From contig CM039467.1 of the NCBI GenBank assembly GCA_022414725.1, forward strand, positions 9,472,911 to 9,536,910: DNA of 64,000 nt. Reading direction: 5' to 3'. Below, one piece after another: positions 1-10,516 of the stretch; the stretch's first letter is position 1, and each line of letters begins with the position of its first letter. The DNA comes from Microglena sp. YARC. Taxonomy: Eukaryota > Chlorophyta > Chlorophyceae > Chlamydomonadales > Chlamydomonadaceae. The notes beneath the pieces were generated by a model. That model did not search any database. It worked only from the letters and a program-made list of their open reading frames with translations, and was not told the origin of the DNA. The position numbers were made by a program, and so were the translations under genes.

Positions 1-1
1 A

Positions 2-1819
2 CCACTTGTCTACCTCGCCAACCAACCGATGCTTTCACGTAAGCAAGCCCGCTACATGGAATTTTTCTCGCGCTTCTCGAACATGAAGTGGAACCACATC
101 GCTGGTCGTACCAATGTGGCTGACCCCTTGAGCCGACATCCGACCTTCTCGACTGCTCTAACGGAGGAACGGATCCATCCCGACGATCCTATCCACTCTC
201 GCAAAATTTTCCCCGATATCTTACTCGCATACAAACGCGACTCTTGGTTCCGGTGTCCACGCAACACGCAACACCTTACCCTTCGCCCCGATGGCTACTG
301 GGTTGGTTCAGGCCGCTCCAAACGTTCAGCATCCGAGACGCAGATCGTGGTCCAAAATGGTAACGCCCTCAAGAGTCGCATCTTGTTCGCCTTCCATGAT
401 ACCCAGCGTAGCGGGCACCCGGGGTTCGAACGCACGTTCAACTCTATCGGCCGTTATTACTGGTGGCCTGCGATGCGCCTCGATGTGAACGACTACGTTC
501 GATCCTGTCATTTGTGTCAATCGGTGAAGGCTTCACACCAGCGTAGCCAAGGCACGCTCCAACCGCTCCCGATACCTAACGCTCCATTCGATTCGTTGAG
601 CATGGATTTTATCGTGGGCCTCCCCAAGTCAGAGGGGTACGACATGATCTTTGTTATCGTTGATCGACTTACGAAAATGGTCAAACTCGCTCCATGCAAG
701 ACGACCGATGGAGCAGAACAGATTGCGAAAATCTTCCACCGCATCATCCTCAGCGAACAAGGGACCCCGACCTCCCTTATCACCGATCGAGACGTCAAAT
801 TCACGAGCGCTTTCTGGAAGACGATCCAGTCTCTCTGTACCATCGAACCCGGGATGTCGACGGCGTTTCATCCACAGACTGACGGTCAAACCGAACGAAT
901 GAACAGTGTTCTCGAGGACACTCTCCGTCACTTTACGTCAACGACACAGAAAAAATGGTCTCAACTCCTCCCGAACGCGCAATTTGCTATCAACAACTCG
1001 TACAACAGTAGCATTCGCGATTTTCCGTTCCGCCTCCTCTATGGACGATACCCACGAGTCGCTCTTCAGCCTCCCGATACGATACTCCCACATGACAGCC
1101 CACAGGCGGTGTCTTGGGTCGAACACATGACCAACGCTTTGGACTGTGCGAAAAAGGCCCTTCAGGCGGCCCAAGATTGACAACGCACGTACGCTAACCA
1201 GCATCGCCGACCAGTCACCTTCCTTATCGGCCAGGAAGTCATGCTCTCTACGAAACATCTGAAATATTGGCCAGGTCGGGCTCGCAAGCTCCTCCCTCGT
1301 TTCGTGGGACCGTTCCCCGTCACTCGTGTCTACGATAAGCACGGTGAAACCCTCGCTGCTACCCTCGACCTTCCCGTTGGATGGCGCATTCATCCCACGT
1401 TTCACGTGTCCTTACTCAAGGCTTACGTCCCCGATGGATCCCCGATGATCCGCCCGAACCCCGATCATTTCCGGGACTACTGACGAGCCAGTCTATGAAA
1501 TCGGAAAAGTGGTCGACCACAAATCGAATCTGGACTCCTCCGCTACTACGTTCAGTGGCTGCACTCTGATCACGTCCATACGTGGGAACTCGAATCCGAC
1601 CTTGCAGGTCCCTGTGCCACCGACATCGACATGTACTGGCGCCCAAATCCCGACCGCTCACGACCTATCGATCTCCCACCCGTCCCTGATCCGCACGCGC
1701 CGGTCCGCCCCCGCACTCGTCGCGAGGCCTCGACAGAAACCCCTGACGAGTACGTCCAACGAACAAGCACACGACTTCGGAGAAGTCGCGAGCTAGAGAG
1801 GGGGAAATGTGACAGATAA
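2..1819 (+). pseudogene. pol: Ty3/gypsy pol: RNase H end, integrase, chromodomain (broken)
   Basis: Translation from base 2 reads through the end of RNase H (VADPLSR near base 120) into integrase. Counting from the Met at 29, the zinc-binding His/Cys residues are H123, H130, C160 and C163. The catalytic triad is D193, D253 and E289, with 35 residues between the last two as in DD35E integrases. An in-frame TGA at 1178-1180 interrupts the C-terminal integrase. The frame reopens unchanged and continues to a TGA at 1481-1483. The chromodomain then needs two shifts: YEIGKVVDHKS lies one frame over, and RYYVQWLHSDHVHTWELES from about 1547 returns to the original frame. The final stop at 1817-1819 lies 10-12 bases inside the LTR. 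The TGA could have arisen from CGA by CpG decay. All three lesions are seen directly, but assembly error cannot be excluded for the frameshifts. Confidence 0.92.
1795..1807 (+). other. polypurine tract of the Ty3/gypsy element
   Basis: An uninterrupted purine run (AGAGAGGGGGAAA) ends exactly where the LTR begins with TGTGAC. This is the expected position of the plus-strand primer site. Confidence 0.75.
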
Positions 1820-2159
1820 CGATCCGTCACCTGCGCTACCTCGAGGTGGCGACGACTTCCCCGAGGAAGGGGAGCTGACGGGACCTGTCTAGACGGTTAC
1901 AACCGTTAAACTGGTCCGCGCCCTCGGTCAACGCGCCCTTCGCGCGCCCTACGTCCGCGACTCGGGATATTCGCATCTCCAGCAACGGCTTAAATGATAT
2001 GCGAATGTCCAGAAGCATCAACGGGTTTATTCGCTGAACCGCGGGAGAATGTAGGGTACTTAAGCCGAGCTTGAGTGTCTGAGGCCAGAAAACAGAGAGG
2101 TTCAATTTCTTTCTCTCCTGATACTTTATATCAAGCTAAGACGTCTTTCAGACGTCACA
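1808..2159 (+). repeat. 3' LTR of the Ty3/gypsy element
   Basis: The 352-bp segment begins TGTGACAG and ends ACGTCACA, so its ends are the inverted pair TGTGAC/GTCACA with the usual TG...CA termini. It follows a polypurine tract. A TATA-like stretch (ACTTTATATCA) lies near 2122-2132. The partner 5' LTR is outside the window, so the boundaries rest on the inverted ends alone. Confidence 0.8.
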
Positions 2160-2204
2160 ATCTTGGGGGGTCTAGAGGGGGCTAAAGCGACAAGTTCCAT
2201 GCAG

Positions 2205-2370
2205 ACATGTTCGCTTGCGACGCTGAACATTGGCAGAGAGTGTTCGCAACGGAGCGACAGGTGGCAACGGAAGGGAGTAAGTTACGGGACCGTTGGCTGA
2301 CGTGTCAGGCTTCGTCTTGGTCATCCGGTTACACGGTCATCCGGTCACACGCACAGACGGACAAATTGGT
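2205..2370 (+). repeat. dispersed repeat family D, copy 1
   Basis: This block shares ordered phrases with two other places in the window: TTCGCTTGCGACGCT, then GAGCGACAGGTGGCAACGGA, then TTGGCTGACGTGTCAGGCTTCG, then CACAGACGGACAA. The relatives are at about 44640-44860 (opposite strand) and 55275-55500 (same strand). No reading frame or transposon terminus is clear. It is probably a short interspersed element or a fragment of a larger one. Confidence 0.65.
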
Positions 2371-3042
2371 AGCCCTGCCAGCGCTGGGGTCTCCCGCCCC
2401 CTTGAAGAGCGGGCTCCGCCAAAAAGAACGGAGGAAGGAAGGTTGGGGGGGAAGGGGGAGGGATATGCGGAAGAAACAAGATCCAAATTGCTCTACGACT
2501 CGGTGTACTGCCTGCCAGCTGCCCTGGCCTGTCGCCGCTATTGAGTATATAGCTGGACTGCCCAAAGTCAATATAGTACTTCTGGACTCGAAGGGCCTAC
2601 ATTGCTTTCTGGTTATTACATTCCTTTAAAGGGTCCTGCCGTCTTCAGGAAAGAAGCCAATATAGTTGAAACGTACACATGCAGGTCAGTCTCAAAATGA
2701 CGATTTTGAAGTACCCTTGAACAACCCTGCCTCCTTTCCTAGCTTAACTTCAACAGCTGATTGAAAATTAGCAGAACGTATTGAACTAGTTTTAACTACC
2801 GGTATTTTTTGTCTGGGGGCAAAACTGAGCCACATAATAAAAGAACCTCACTTTGAGAAGTAGCGCCAATAAATTGCAAAATTATCAGCTATCTCTTTAC
2901 AAGCACCAGTCCAGTGAACTGTACTACCGCTGCATTGTACCCTACCCTGTCGGAACGTGTTGTGAACATCCTTCGACTGTGGGCCAAATTATGATCGTTG
3001 CCTCGTGAATTGTCAGGCAGGCCAAAAAGGGCGCCCGATATT
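2371..3042. other. no gene seen
   Basis: The stretch is mixed-composition DNA with no long open frame supported by domain content. A purine-rich patch lies near 2420-2475. Nothing else is recognisable. Confidence 0.5.
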
Positions 3043-3230
3043 TAATGTTTCCATCTTGTAAAAAGCTACACCTGGGCATCGGATGCCACGATGAGTAATG
3101 TTTCCACTTTCCCAAAATCCACACCTGGGCATCGGGTGCCACGATGAGAAATGTTTCCATCTTGTAAAATGCTACACCTGGTGACCTGGCTGACCTGGGC
3201 ATCGGTGCCACAATTTTTAATGTTGATGCT
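3043..3230 (+). repeat. three imperfect tandem copies of a ~62-bp unit
   Basis: Each unit contains AATGTTTCCA, then CTACACCTGGGCATCG or a close variant, then TGCCAC(GATGAG). Copies lie near 3043, 3105 and 3150, and the last is disturbed by a small insertion. Open frames across it are repeat artefacts. Confidence 0.7.
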
Positions 3231-3452
3231 CAAATCCTTATGCATATATCACTGTCCTGAACAACCCTGCCCCCAAACTCAAATGATGAAATTGTTCATA
3301 TATACAATATCACCGGTATAACATATCGCCTAATATCCCCCAAACCGGTACACGGTATATATAATATATATGTTGACGAACAGCTCAACTCCCACAGTCT
3401 GCATGGCATCTGGTCGAGGGAGTGACAAGTGTATGTAATAGCAAGGAGCTCA
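3231..3452. other. AT-rich flank, no gene seen
   Basis: AT-rich sequence with several ATATA stretches up to the insertion site of the next retrotransposon. No coding potential seen. Confidence 0.5.
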
Positions 3453-3457
3453 CACGT
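3453..3457 (+). repeat. 5' target-site duplication CACGT
   Basis: CACGT directly precedes the 5' LTR and is repeated at 9361-9365 directly after the 3' LTR. Five bases is the usual duplication length for LTR retrotransposons. Confidence 0.9.
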
Positions 3458-3684
3458 TGTTATTGACTGATTTATATATCAGTCTCTGAGTCGTCATAAT
3501 GCACACCGGTACCTTTCCTCTTGGTACCGTGTTGCCTGCCGCCAGGCCTCAGGCTAGCTGTGGCCTGCACGTGACTGCAGTACCCTGCAGTACACATCTA
3601 TATTCTATATGATTGCGCCTGTTGCGCTTAATAGCATCTTCTCCTCTATCGAGCCTATGCCGTTGTAACAATCTTACATTAACA
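3458..3684 (+). repeat. 5' LTR (227 bp)
   Basis: Starts TGTTATTGACTG and ends TTACATTAACA. It matches 9134-9360 except T versus G near 3493 (GAGTCGTCATA versus GAGTCGGCATA) and A versus C in CACATCTATATTC. TTTATATATCAG near 3470 is a possible TATA element. Confidence 0.95.
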
Positions 3685-3700
3685 GGTTATGTGCGCCATC
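3685..3700 (+). other. primer-binding site, probably half initiator tRNA-Met type
   Basis: GGTTATGTGCGCCATC follows the LTR immediately. Its complement contains CATAACC, which is found in the anticodon loop region of eukaryotic initiator tRNA-Met. Drosophila copia primes from a cleaved half of that tRNA. The match is imperfect after the first eight bases, so the assignment is an inference. Confidence 0.55.
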
Positions 3701-4190
3701 TTTAGACGCTAACGAAGAACAGCCGCTGATTTCCGCGTTCGGATTCAGTTCCCCTCAGACTTGTCGAAGGCCCGAGTTTTAACTAAGCACCTGGACTCCC
3801 TGTGCGGATCCTACTTCCCGCTGCTCCGCCTGCCGCTTCCTACCAAGAATCCTTGGATCTGCCACTGCGTCCTACGACTGGAGCAAGCAAGAGCGACCAC
3901 AAGTCACCGAAATCTATGAAGTGAGTATAGGACGACGCCCTCACCGAGACCCACACAGTGCTGTATTGATCTCAGACGATCAATTTGTCTACGCCTCCAG
4001 CTTAAAGAGAAGCTTCTGTCGTCGAACATTGCCGCTTGGCAACGTTTCACCCCCGGTAATCCGCTGGATCCCTTTGGATCGCGATTCCCACACACACTCC
4101 ATCCCCTCTTCCCCTGCCCCGCCCTCGTAACTCCCCCTATCCCAACACTCCGACCTACAACGCCAAGACTCCTACACAGAAGACCTCACA
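3701..4190 (+). other. retrotransposon 5' leader, untranslated
   Basis: A 490-base leader between the primer-binding site and the first Gag ATG. It has no long plus-strand frame. Packaging signals would be expected here but none can be recognised by eye. Confidence 0.5.
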
Positions 4191-6953
4191 ATGCAACCTC
4201 CCAAAATATTCACCGGTAACAACCTCTACAACTGGCGCAGCGCCAGGCAGAATATACTCCTCGCCCTCAAATCAGATAGGGATACCATTGCCATTGCTTT
4301 CGACTGCCAACAAGCGGTGGTCGCTGGCGAGCCTGATGACTCTGATGGTTACCCTGCTGATGACGTTAGTTATCCTCCTGTTGCGGCTGCTGACCCGGCT
4401 GTTCCGGCTGCCCCTAGGATTGGTGTCCCCAACAGGATCTCCACCTAGAATAACAACAAGGCCTTTAAGATCATCATAGATCATGTATCAGATGCCATCC
4501 AGCAGGCCATTCATGCCAACACAGATATGGCCACTAGAGCCTTCAGGTTTCTAGATGCCCTGTACTCTGAGGAAGGCAGCAGGCTAGAGCATACCACCCT
4601 GACTGCCATAATGGGATTACGTATGACCTCCACTGAATCCCTGCAGACTTACCTCTCCAGGGCAGCTGATCTGTACTCCCAGATTCCCAAGATACAAGGC
4701 ATCCACATCGTCTCTACCAGCACCTTCCTGAACCTCATTGTCAAGGGACTGAACTCCCGCTCTGAATATGATGGTTACATCAATCAGTTCAACCCCACTA
4801 CTATTACCACCTTTTCCATGCTCCAAAGTGCCCTCTTCAACTGGTGCTTAGTGAAGCAAGTTGACCCTGCACCATCTCCTGAAGAGGCTGAGATGGCAGC
4901 TGCAGCTTACAGGGCCAGGAAGCCCTTCAACAGCAAGCACCTCCCAGTCAGATACAGGACCATCTCCTACAAGAAGATGACCTGCTGGAACTGTGGGGGA
5001 TTAGGCCATAGCTCTAGAGACTGCACCAGTGAGGACACTGATCTAGCTTTCAGGCCAGCAGACTCAGATGAAGCTGACCATGGATCTAAGTCACCTCCCA
5101 AGAACAGATCAGGAGATGACAAGGATCCTGACGACAAGAAGACCCCCAAGAAGACCATTCCAGACAGGAGGCGTCTCAGAAGATACCCAAGCAGGGGACG
5201 CCATGCCCATGTTGCTGATGGTGATCAGTCCACCTCCAACTCTGACAGTGAGGGTGGAGAACACAACTTCCTGTCCCTGGCACTGGATGAGGACAACCTC
5301 CAGCCCATGAGATTTGCTACACCAACCAGAGGCAAGTCTGTTTCATTTGCCTTGCCACCTGACCCCCTGGCTAATACAGCATTCTTTGGACAAATAAGTG
5401 CTGATGATGAATGCACTATAGAAGATGGAGAAGTTTTCCAGGCAGCACTGCAGACAGAATGGATCATAGATACTGCAGCACACTCTCATGCAACAAGTAA
5501 CATCTCCCATCTGCATGACATTCAGGACCTCCAACAGCCTATTAAGCTGCAGCTGGCAGATCAAGACTCTCCACCTATCCTCTGCAAGCAGATAGGGAAG
5601 GCCAAGATCAAGGGCCATGGCAGGACTCTGATCATCCTGAACAATGTACTTCTTGCTGACTGCAACATGCCCAACATCATTAGCATGCATGCAGCCACCA
5701 GCCTGTGCCCAGACCTCCAAGTTCACCTGTCCAAGACTCAAGCCACACTCTCCATCCCAAGACCATCTGGTACCAAACTGCTCCTCTCATGCCCCAAAAG
5801 GCATGGACTCTACCTTACCCAAACTTCACCAGTCCCTGCCAGTAATCCCTCTATCCCTGTGGACCCTACCATTGCCTTCATCATGATGGTTACCAAGCCT
5901 CCATCAACTCACACTGACTCTGAGACAGGGCAGTACCCACCCACTCATGAGACCTCCCCCAGTAGAGCTGATCAAGACTGCCAAGTTCCCCCCTCTACTT
6001 CTGCTCCATCTGCACCCAACACTGATTCTGAGATAGGGCAGTACCCACCCACTCATGTGGAGGCATATCAAGACCACCAGGACTTCCCCTCTACTTCTGC
6101 TCCATCTGCACCCCACACTGCTTCTGAGATAGGGCAGTACCCACCCACTCATGTGGAGGCAGTACAAGACCTCCAGGACCATCCTCCCACTATCTGCCAG
6201 TACCATTCCCCTTTCACTGCAGACAATCTGGAAGCCTCTGATGATACTGACAGTGATGACATGCCAGAACTCATCCATCCAGAGGTACACAAGCCCCAAG
6301 ATGACCCTGGACTAGGAGTAGATGACCCTCCTGAAACCACTCCAGATCTCCAACAACAGCTGGACAACCTGGGCCTACAACGAGCCAGAGCAGAGATGGA
6401 ACTCCTCAGTGATCAGATCAGGACCAACTATGAGGAATATGATGGCCCCATAGATGGGGACGGGCCACTCAAGCCATCTGATCTAGACACAGCAACTACC
6501 TGGGACCAATGGATACTGGTCAACAGGTCACCAGACATTGGACTACCACTGGGAGAAGTTAATCAGAATATCAACCACATCCACTTTTCCAACAACTCCA
6601 GCCTTAGCCTCACACGTTTTGGATGCACCCTACACCACCTGAACAGCAGGCCTGCTTCACCAGCTTTCAACATACAGCCCAGGCCTCCACTGTCCAAGCT
6701 CATCACAGCATTCACCAGCAAGTTCCCTACCCTGCTGGCTTCTGAAAGAGAACAGTTCCCACACAGGTCAATGCACAAGGAGCCATCTGATGCCTGCAGT
6801 CCTATCATCAAGCACAACAGCAGACTCCAGCAAATGGTGCAAGCCTACCCCACTGTTTCTACCACAGCCAGACCCACTTTACAGTGGGCCATTTGTCTCC
6901 AAGCTGCCATGGTCAATGCACATGCTACACCCTCTCATTCAGACCTAAGATGA
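4191..6953 (+). CDS. gag: Gag-protease polyprotein of the LTR element, with one in-frame TAG
   Basis: The frame opens at ATG 4191 with FTGNNLYNWRSARQNILLAL, the F-G-N-x-W pattern at the start of Copia-type Gag. A TAG at 4446-4448 interrupts it, and the same frame runs on from ATG 4527 for 808 residues. Numbered from that Met, a zinc knuckle C153-x2-C156-x4-H161-x4-C166 is intact. It is followed by an acidic and basic low-complexity linker. A protease-like motif WIIDTAAHSHAT has its aspartate at residue 315. Copia proteases normally read D-S/T-G-A, so glycine is replaced by alanine here. The C-terminal 300 residues include a three-copy P/T/S repeat and match no domain I know. The TAG could be a mutation, a readthrough site, or an artefact. 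The 4527 ATG could serve as an internal start but would lose the Gag N-terminus. Confidence 0.85.
5916..6190 (+). repeat. in-frame 96-108-nt tandem repeat inside gag
   Basis: Three copies of a 32-36-residue unit start DSETGQYPPTH, DSEIGQYPPTH and ASEIGQYPPTH. The first two units end in STSAPSAP plus two residues. Copy lengths are 36, 32 and a partial third. The unit is P/S/T-rich and probably disordered. Confidence 0.9.
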
Positions 6954-9118
6954 TCATGGACCCCAGGAGCTGTGCACATCCTGGAGGCAAAGTGCTATGT
7001 GTCAACCACCTCAGCATGAACTGGATCCCCATGGACTTCACCTTTATCAACATTCTTACCCCCCCAGCTAGCTCCCAAGTCATTTGACCAGTTCCTTGAC
7101 CAAGTCTGCAAACAGCTTGACCTTGATGGCTTCCCCAGCAAGCCAGGCACTTAATTCAGTTTCCAACATTGCTCTTCATCTTTTGAATAGACTTGAACAC
7201 TCTAGAATTTATTAGATTACCTGCCTACTGTACTGCCCCATGTACTTCCACAGGCAGCACCCCTTCTGAATTTAGAAATCTTCTAGTCTCTCCTTGATGT
7301 CTTTGCTTTAATTTAGGGCCTCCCTTATATAGCTCACCCACATTATGGGGGGACTAGTCCAGACATCATGTCTAAATGACAAATCCTCTAGTCTCGTAAC
7401 ATGCAACTTCTCGTAGCCAAGGATATCTTCACAAGCCTTCACCAAGCCTGGACTTTCTGTACCCAGCTTCCCATAGCAGCCTATCTGCTCTAGCCTGCAG
7501 CCTACCTGCAGTTTCCTTACACCTTCTCAGCAGCCTCTCTGCTACCTAGCCTGCAGCTTACCTGCAGTTTCCTTGCACCCCCTCAGCAGCCTTTCTGCCA
7601 CTTAGCCTACAGCCTACCTGTAGAGCCACTTACTTAGCCAGCTACCCCAGAAGACTGACATTTCTTTGAAAACCCCTGCTGAAGTGATTTCTCCCTTTCA
7701 GCTACTAGAAGTTCCCAAAGTCTCCCTAGTTTTAATATTTTAATTTTCTTATGCCCAGGGGGCCATCAAGAAGTATTTTTTAGACACACACGCTATGAAG
7801 TTTTTTTTTTTTTGCCCTTACCCCCCCCCCCCCCCCCCCATTGGCTTAAAAGGCCAATATCTTTCTCACCAATAATAATTATGTAATGAAAGTTAGGTGC
7901 ATACTAACCCTCGCGTCGAGTTCATTCAGTTAGTCATCTTAAAAACTTGGTTTGGCTTATGTATAAGTGTATAAGCGACCCCTGCCCCACCACCACCCTG
8001 GCACAACTCCCCCCACCCACACACCCACACACACACGAAAGTAACTCCGGTAATAATAGGTAAGCTGCAACTCAGCTGCAACTAGTGAGTTTCATCTGCC
8101 TTTACATTTTTACAAAGTGTAGTTCATAAATACATCAGCAGAGGCTGGTCAGAGGAGTCTCATGAGATACAACGGTGTGGGGCCAAAGGGGTCTTAGGCA
8201 GTGAAACACCCCTTCCATCGACCCGACACCCGCATGAAGTACACTAGTTGTCTAGCCTGATCCAGTTAAAGTTCAGCTACATTTGCGCTTATGGCTAGGC
8301 TCTTGATATTCGGCCCTATACTGGATTGGGGCTTTGGCTGGAAGCCAGTTTTGTTTTTGTCCTATCATTCTCAACTATGTGACAGCAAGTTTGGTGGAAC
8401 ACCAGACAGTGGCTTAAAGAACTTGGAGAGGGGGAAAATGCCTGACTTGGGACGCCTTGGCTGCCATGCACTGCTTGCTGGCCTGGTGCGACTTAAGGCT
8501 TGCCTTGTTGCTGGGAGGGCATTGGACCACGGCATTGCAGATGTTGCAAGTTGTCGTCAAGGGCTCGGGTGCGGAAAGCGCCTCGGCTCGAGTTGTGGGC
8601 GATTTGGCCTGGGCTGCTCTAGCCTCGACCTCAGCCTGGCCTCGGCCTCAGCCCTGGCCTTGACCTTGACCTTTTCTTTTCATCCGTTGCTGTAAGCAAG
8701 CGCGGATTCCTGCTGCTTAAGCTTCCAACTGCTAAGTCGGGAACTCGTCGGCTCTGGTAGTGAAGTTCTGGTTGGCGTCCAGACTGGATGTACCTTCCAG
8801 TACATCCACATAATTACACCCTGGGTCTAATCGAGCAACGATTGAAGATTCGTAACGCTTTCGTCGAGGAATTTTCGATGGTGTGCTGCACGTTCGATTC
8901 TGGCCACAGACGAAGAAGTTGTGAAGAAATTTTGAGATCGGCCTCGACCCCCCCCCATATCTCAGCCCCCTAACACTTTTTTCCACTTTTTTCAACGGTT
9001 TCGGGGTCTACGACCAAATCGGCGACGATTAACAGCGTGCGCCTCCCCACATACATTTTGATGGCCCCCCGCTTATGCCCCTCAGTTAATTCCAGGAATT
9101 CTTGAGCTCAAGAATACC
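6954..9118 (+). other. non-coding interior of the LTR element
   Basis: This 2.2-kb stretch follows the gag stop. It includes a ~57-bp tandem repeat at about 7490-7625 (CAGCCTACCTGCAGTTTCC type), a T run then a C run at 7799-7840, and a GCCTCGACCTCAGCCTGGCC-type simple repeat near 8610-8680. No integrase or reverse transcriptase motif was found in any frame. Short phrases around 8830-8935 faintly resemble the end of Copia RNase H, but not enough to call. Confidence 0.65.
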
Positions 9119-9133
9119 TTGAAATGGGGGGGA
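9119..9133 (+). other. polypurine tract of the LTR element
   Basis: TTGAAATGGGGGGGA, purine-rich from the third base, ends one base before the TGTTATTG start of the 3' LTR. Confidence 0.75.
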
Positions 9134-9360
9134 TGTTATTGACTGATTTATATATCAGTCTCTGAGTCGGCATAATGCACACCGGTACCTTTCCTCTTGG
9201 TACCGTGTTGCCTGCCGCCAGGCCTCAGGCTAGCTGTGGCCTGCACGTGACTGCAGTACCCTGCAGTACACATCTCTATTCTATATGATTGCGCCTGTTG
9301 CGCTTAATAGCATCTTCTCCTCTATCGAGCCTATGCCGTTGTAACAATCTTACATTAACA
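9134..9360 (+). repeat. 3' LTR (227 bp)
   Basis: Aligns over its full length with 3458-3684 with two visible mismatches and no length difference. It ends TTAACA and is followed by the CACGT duplication. Confidence 0.95.
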
Positions 9361-9365
9361 CACGT
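9361..9365 (+). repeat. 3' target-site duplication CACGT
   Basis: Identical to 3453-3457 and abuts the end of the 3' LTR. Confidence 0.9.
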
Positions 9366-9462
9366 TACATGACTCTCGATGCTGGAAATAAATGTGGAAG
9401 ATATGAGAGGTCAAGGACAGTTGACTTTAGTTTTTGTTTGTTTTGAGGACGGTTCGTGTTAT

Positions 9463-10036
9463 TCAGTAGGGGGGAGGTGTCCTGGGTGAAGGGGGTGTCT
9501 GGGGTGTGTAGGTGGTGCCCGGGGTGGAGGCTGTGTCTTGGGTGTACCGTATGCGTCCTGGGTGCGTGAGGTGGGTTGGGTGGTGGAGGTAGAGGTACCA
9601 GCTGAGGGTGAACACGTTGTGGGCGAGGGAGCTGTGAGGGTCGGGGAAGATCAATGAAGTCATGGGGGCGGAGAATGCGGCGTGTAGCAAGGGGGAGGGA
9701 TGTGCCCTTTTAGTAGGAGGCAGCATTGGGGTGGCCGATGAGGAGGAGGGTGAGGTGGGTGATGGAGATTTTTACTGCGTATAGTATCGGGTAGGCGTGG
9801 TGCCAAGAAAGTGGTTGTGAAGGGCGATGGTGTCTTGGAGGGTGTTGCGTGTGTGGGCAAAGAATGGGGGAAAGGGAGGTGATGCCTAGGCGCCAAAGCG
9901 GGGCAAGGATGCTGTATAGTTTGGGTGTTGGGATGTGTTGTGGTGTGCTGGGGTGGGTGAGAAAAGAGGTGAGTTGCCAGAGGGTATCACCTATGTGTGT
10001 GTGTGAGGGGTTGAGTGTGAAGGCGGATTTTGCCAT
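9463..10036 (-). CDS. possible minus-strand gene fragment, unrecognised
   Basis: From an ATG whose complement is at 10034-10036, a minus-strand frame reads MAKSAFTL and continues through DTLWQLTSFLTHPSTPQ and LYSILAPLWRLGITSLSPIL to a stop at 9710. Two overlapping frames then carry on: FLAPRLPDTI, and TSLIFPDPHSSLAHNVFTLSWYLYLHH ending at 9463. Sequence in three successive frames suggests one helical protein broken by indels or small introns. It would be divergent from gene A, with starts about 480 bp apart. I do not recognise the family. The repetitive C/T-rich composition means chance frames remain possible. Confidence 0.3.
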
Positions 10037-10516
10037 GGTGCTAGATGGTGAGGAGACGGATGGCGACGGGGTGGAAGAAGTGGGATCTGTGTCCTTATAA
10101 CACAGTTGGGTAGCGGGATGACACACCAACGCAGGCGCAGGCACCAAACTGCCAGCAGTACACACCCGACGTCCGAAAATTTGAATTCCGAGTTCGCCTT
10201 CGCAGCCTGTTGGACCCCAAGCTCGCCCGCGCCCAGCTCGTTTCATTCATAGCAGCGCTGCGGGCGCAATACACATATCATAAGAAAACCAAATTGCTTC
10301 AGCTCAATTCCCCGGTCGAATCTGAAAAAACATCCCATCTTCGTTCTGCGGCAATGCGCGTCAGGGAAGCCTGCGCAGCTTCGGCAGCTCGCGCTATCTA
10401 GCCCGCAACTCGCTGGGGAACTAGCCCTTTGCCGCAACCAGGCCCCTTCCGCTATTTCTTGCGTTTAATTCCCCGCAACCCTACAATTCTCCCCCTCGAC
10501 TTCACCCTTCATACCG

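Larger units (their letters stand above)
1..2159 (+). mobile_element. Ty3/gypsy chromovirus, 5' part outside window
   Basis: This is the 3' portion of an LTR retrotransposon. In order it shows the end of an RNase H domain, a full integrase, a chromodomain, a polypurine tract and a 3' LTR. The order RNase H-integrase-chromodomain is that of the chromovirus branch of Ty3/gypsy. The 5' LTR, gag, protease and reverse transcriptase must lie before the window. The coding part carries one in-frame stop and two frameshifts, so this copy is dead unless those are sequencing errors. Confidence 0.93.
3458..9360 (+). mobile_element. complete, apparently non-autonomous Copia-like LTR retrotransposon with gag
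   Basis: The 5903-bp element is bounded by two 227-bp LTRs that differ at only two positions I can see, and by a perfect 5-bp target duplication. A primer-binding site follows the left LTR and a purine tract precedes the right LTR. The interior encodes a Gag with a zinc knuckle and a protease-like motif. I find no integrase, reverse transcriptase or RNase H in the remaining 2.2 kb. This resembles the class of non-autonomous terminal-repeat elements that keep gag only, and it would need enzymes from an autonomous partner. Near-identical LTRs imply recent insertion. Confidence 0.93.

Noticed and set aside
8788..8970. Remnant of Copia RNase H at the 3' side of the LTR element (IRNAFVEE, TDEEVVKKF phrases)
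   Set aside because: Resemblance is short, in different frames and lacks catalytic motifs.
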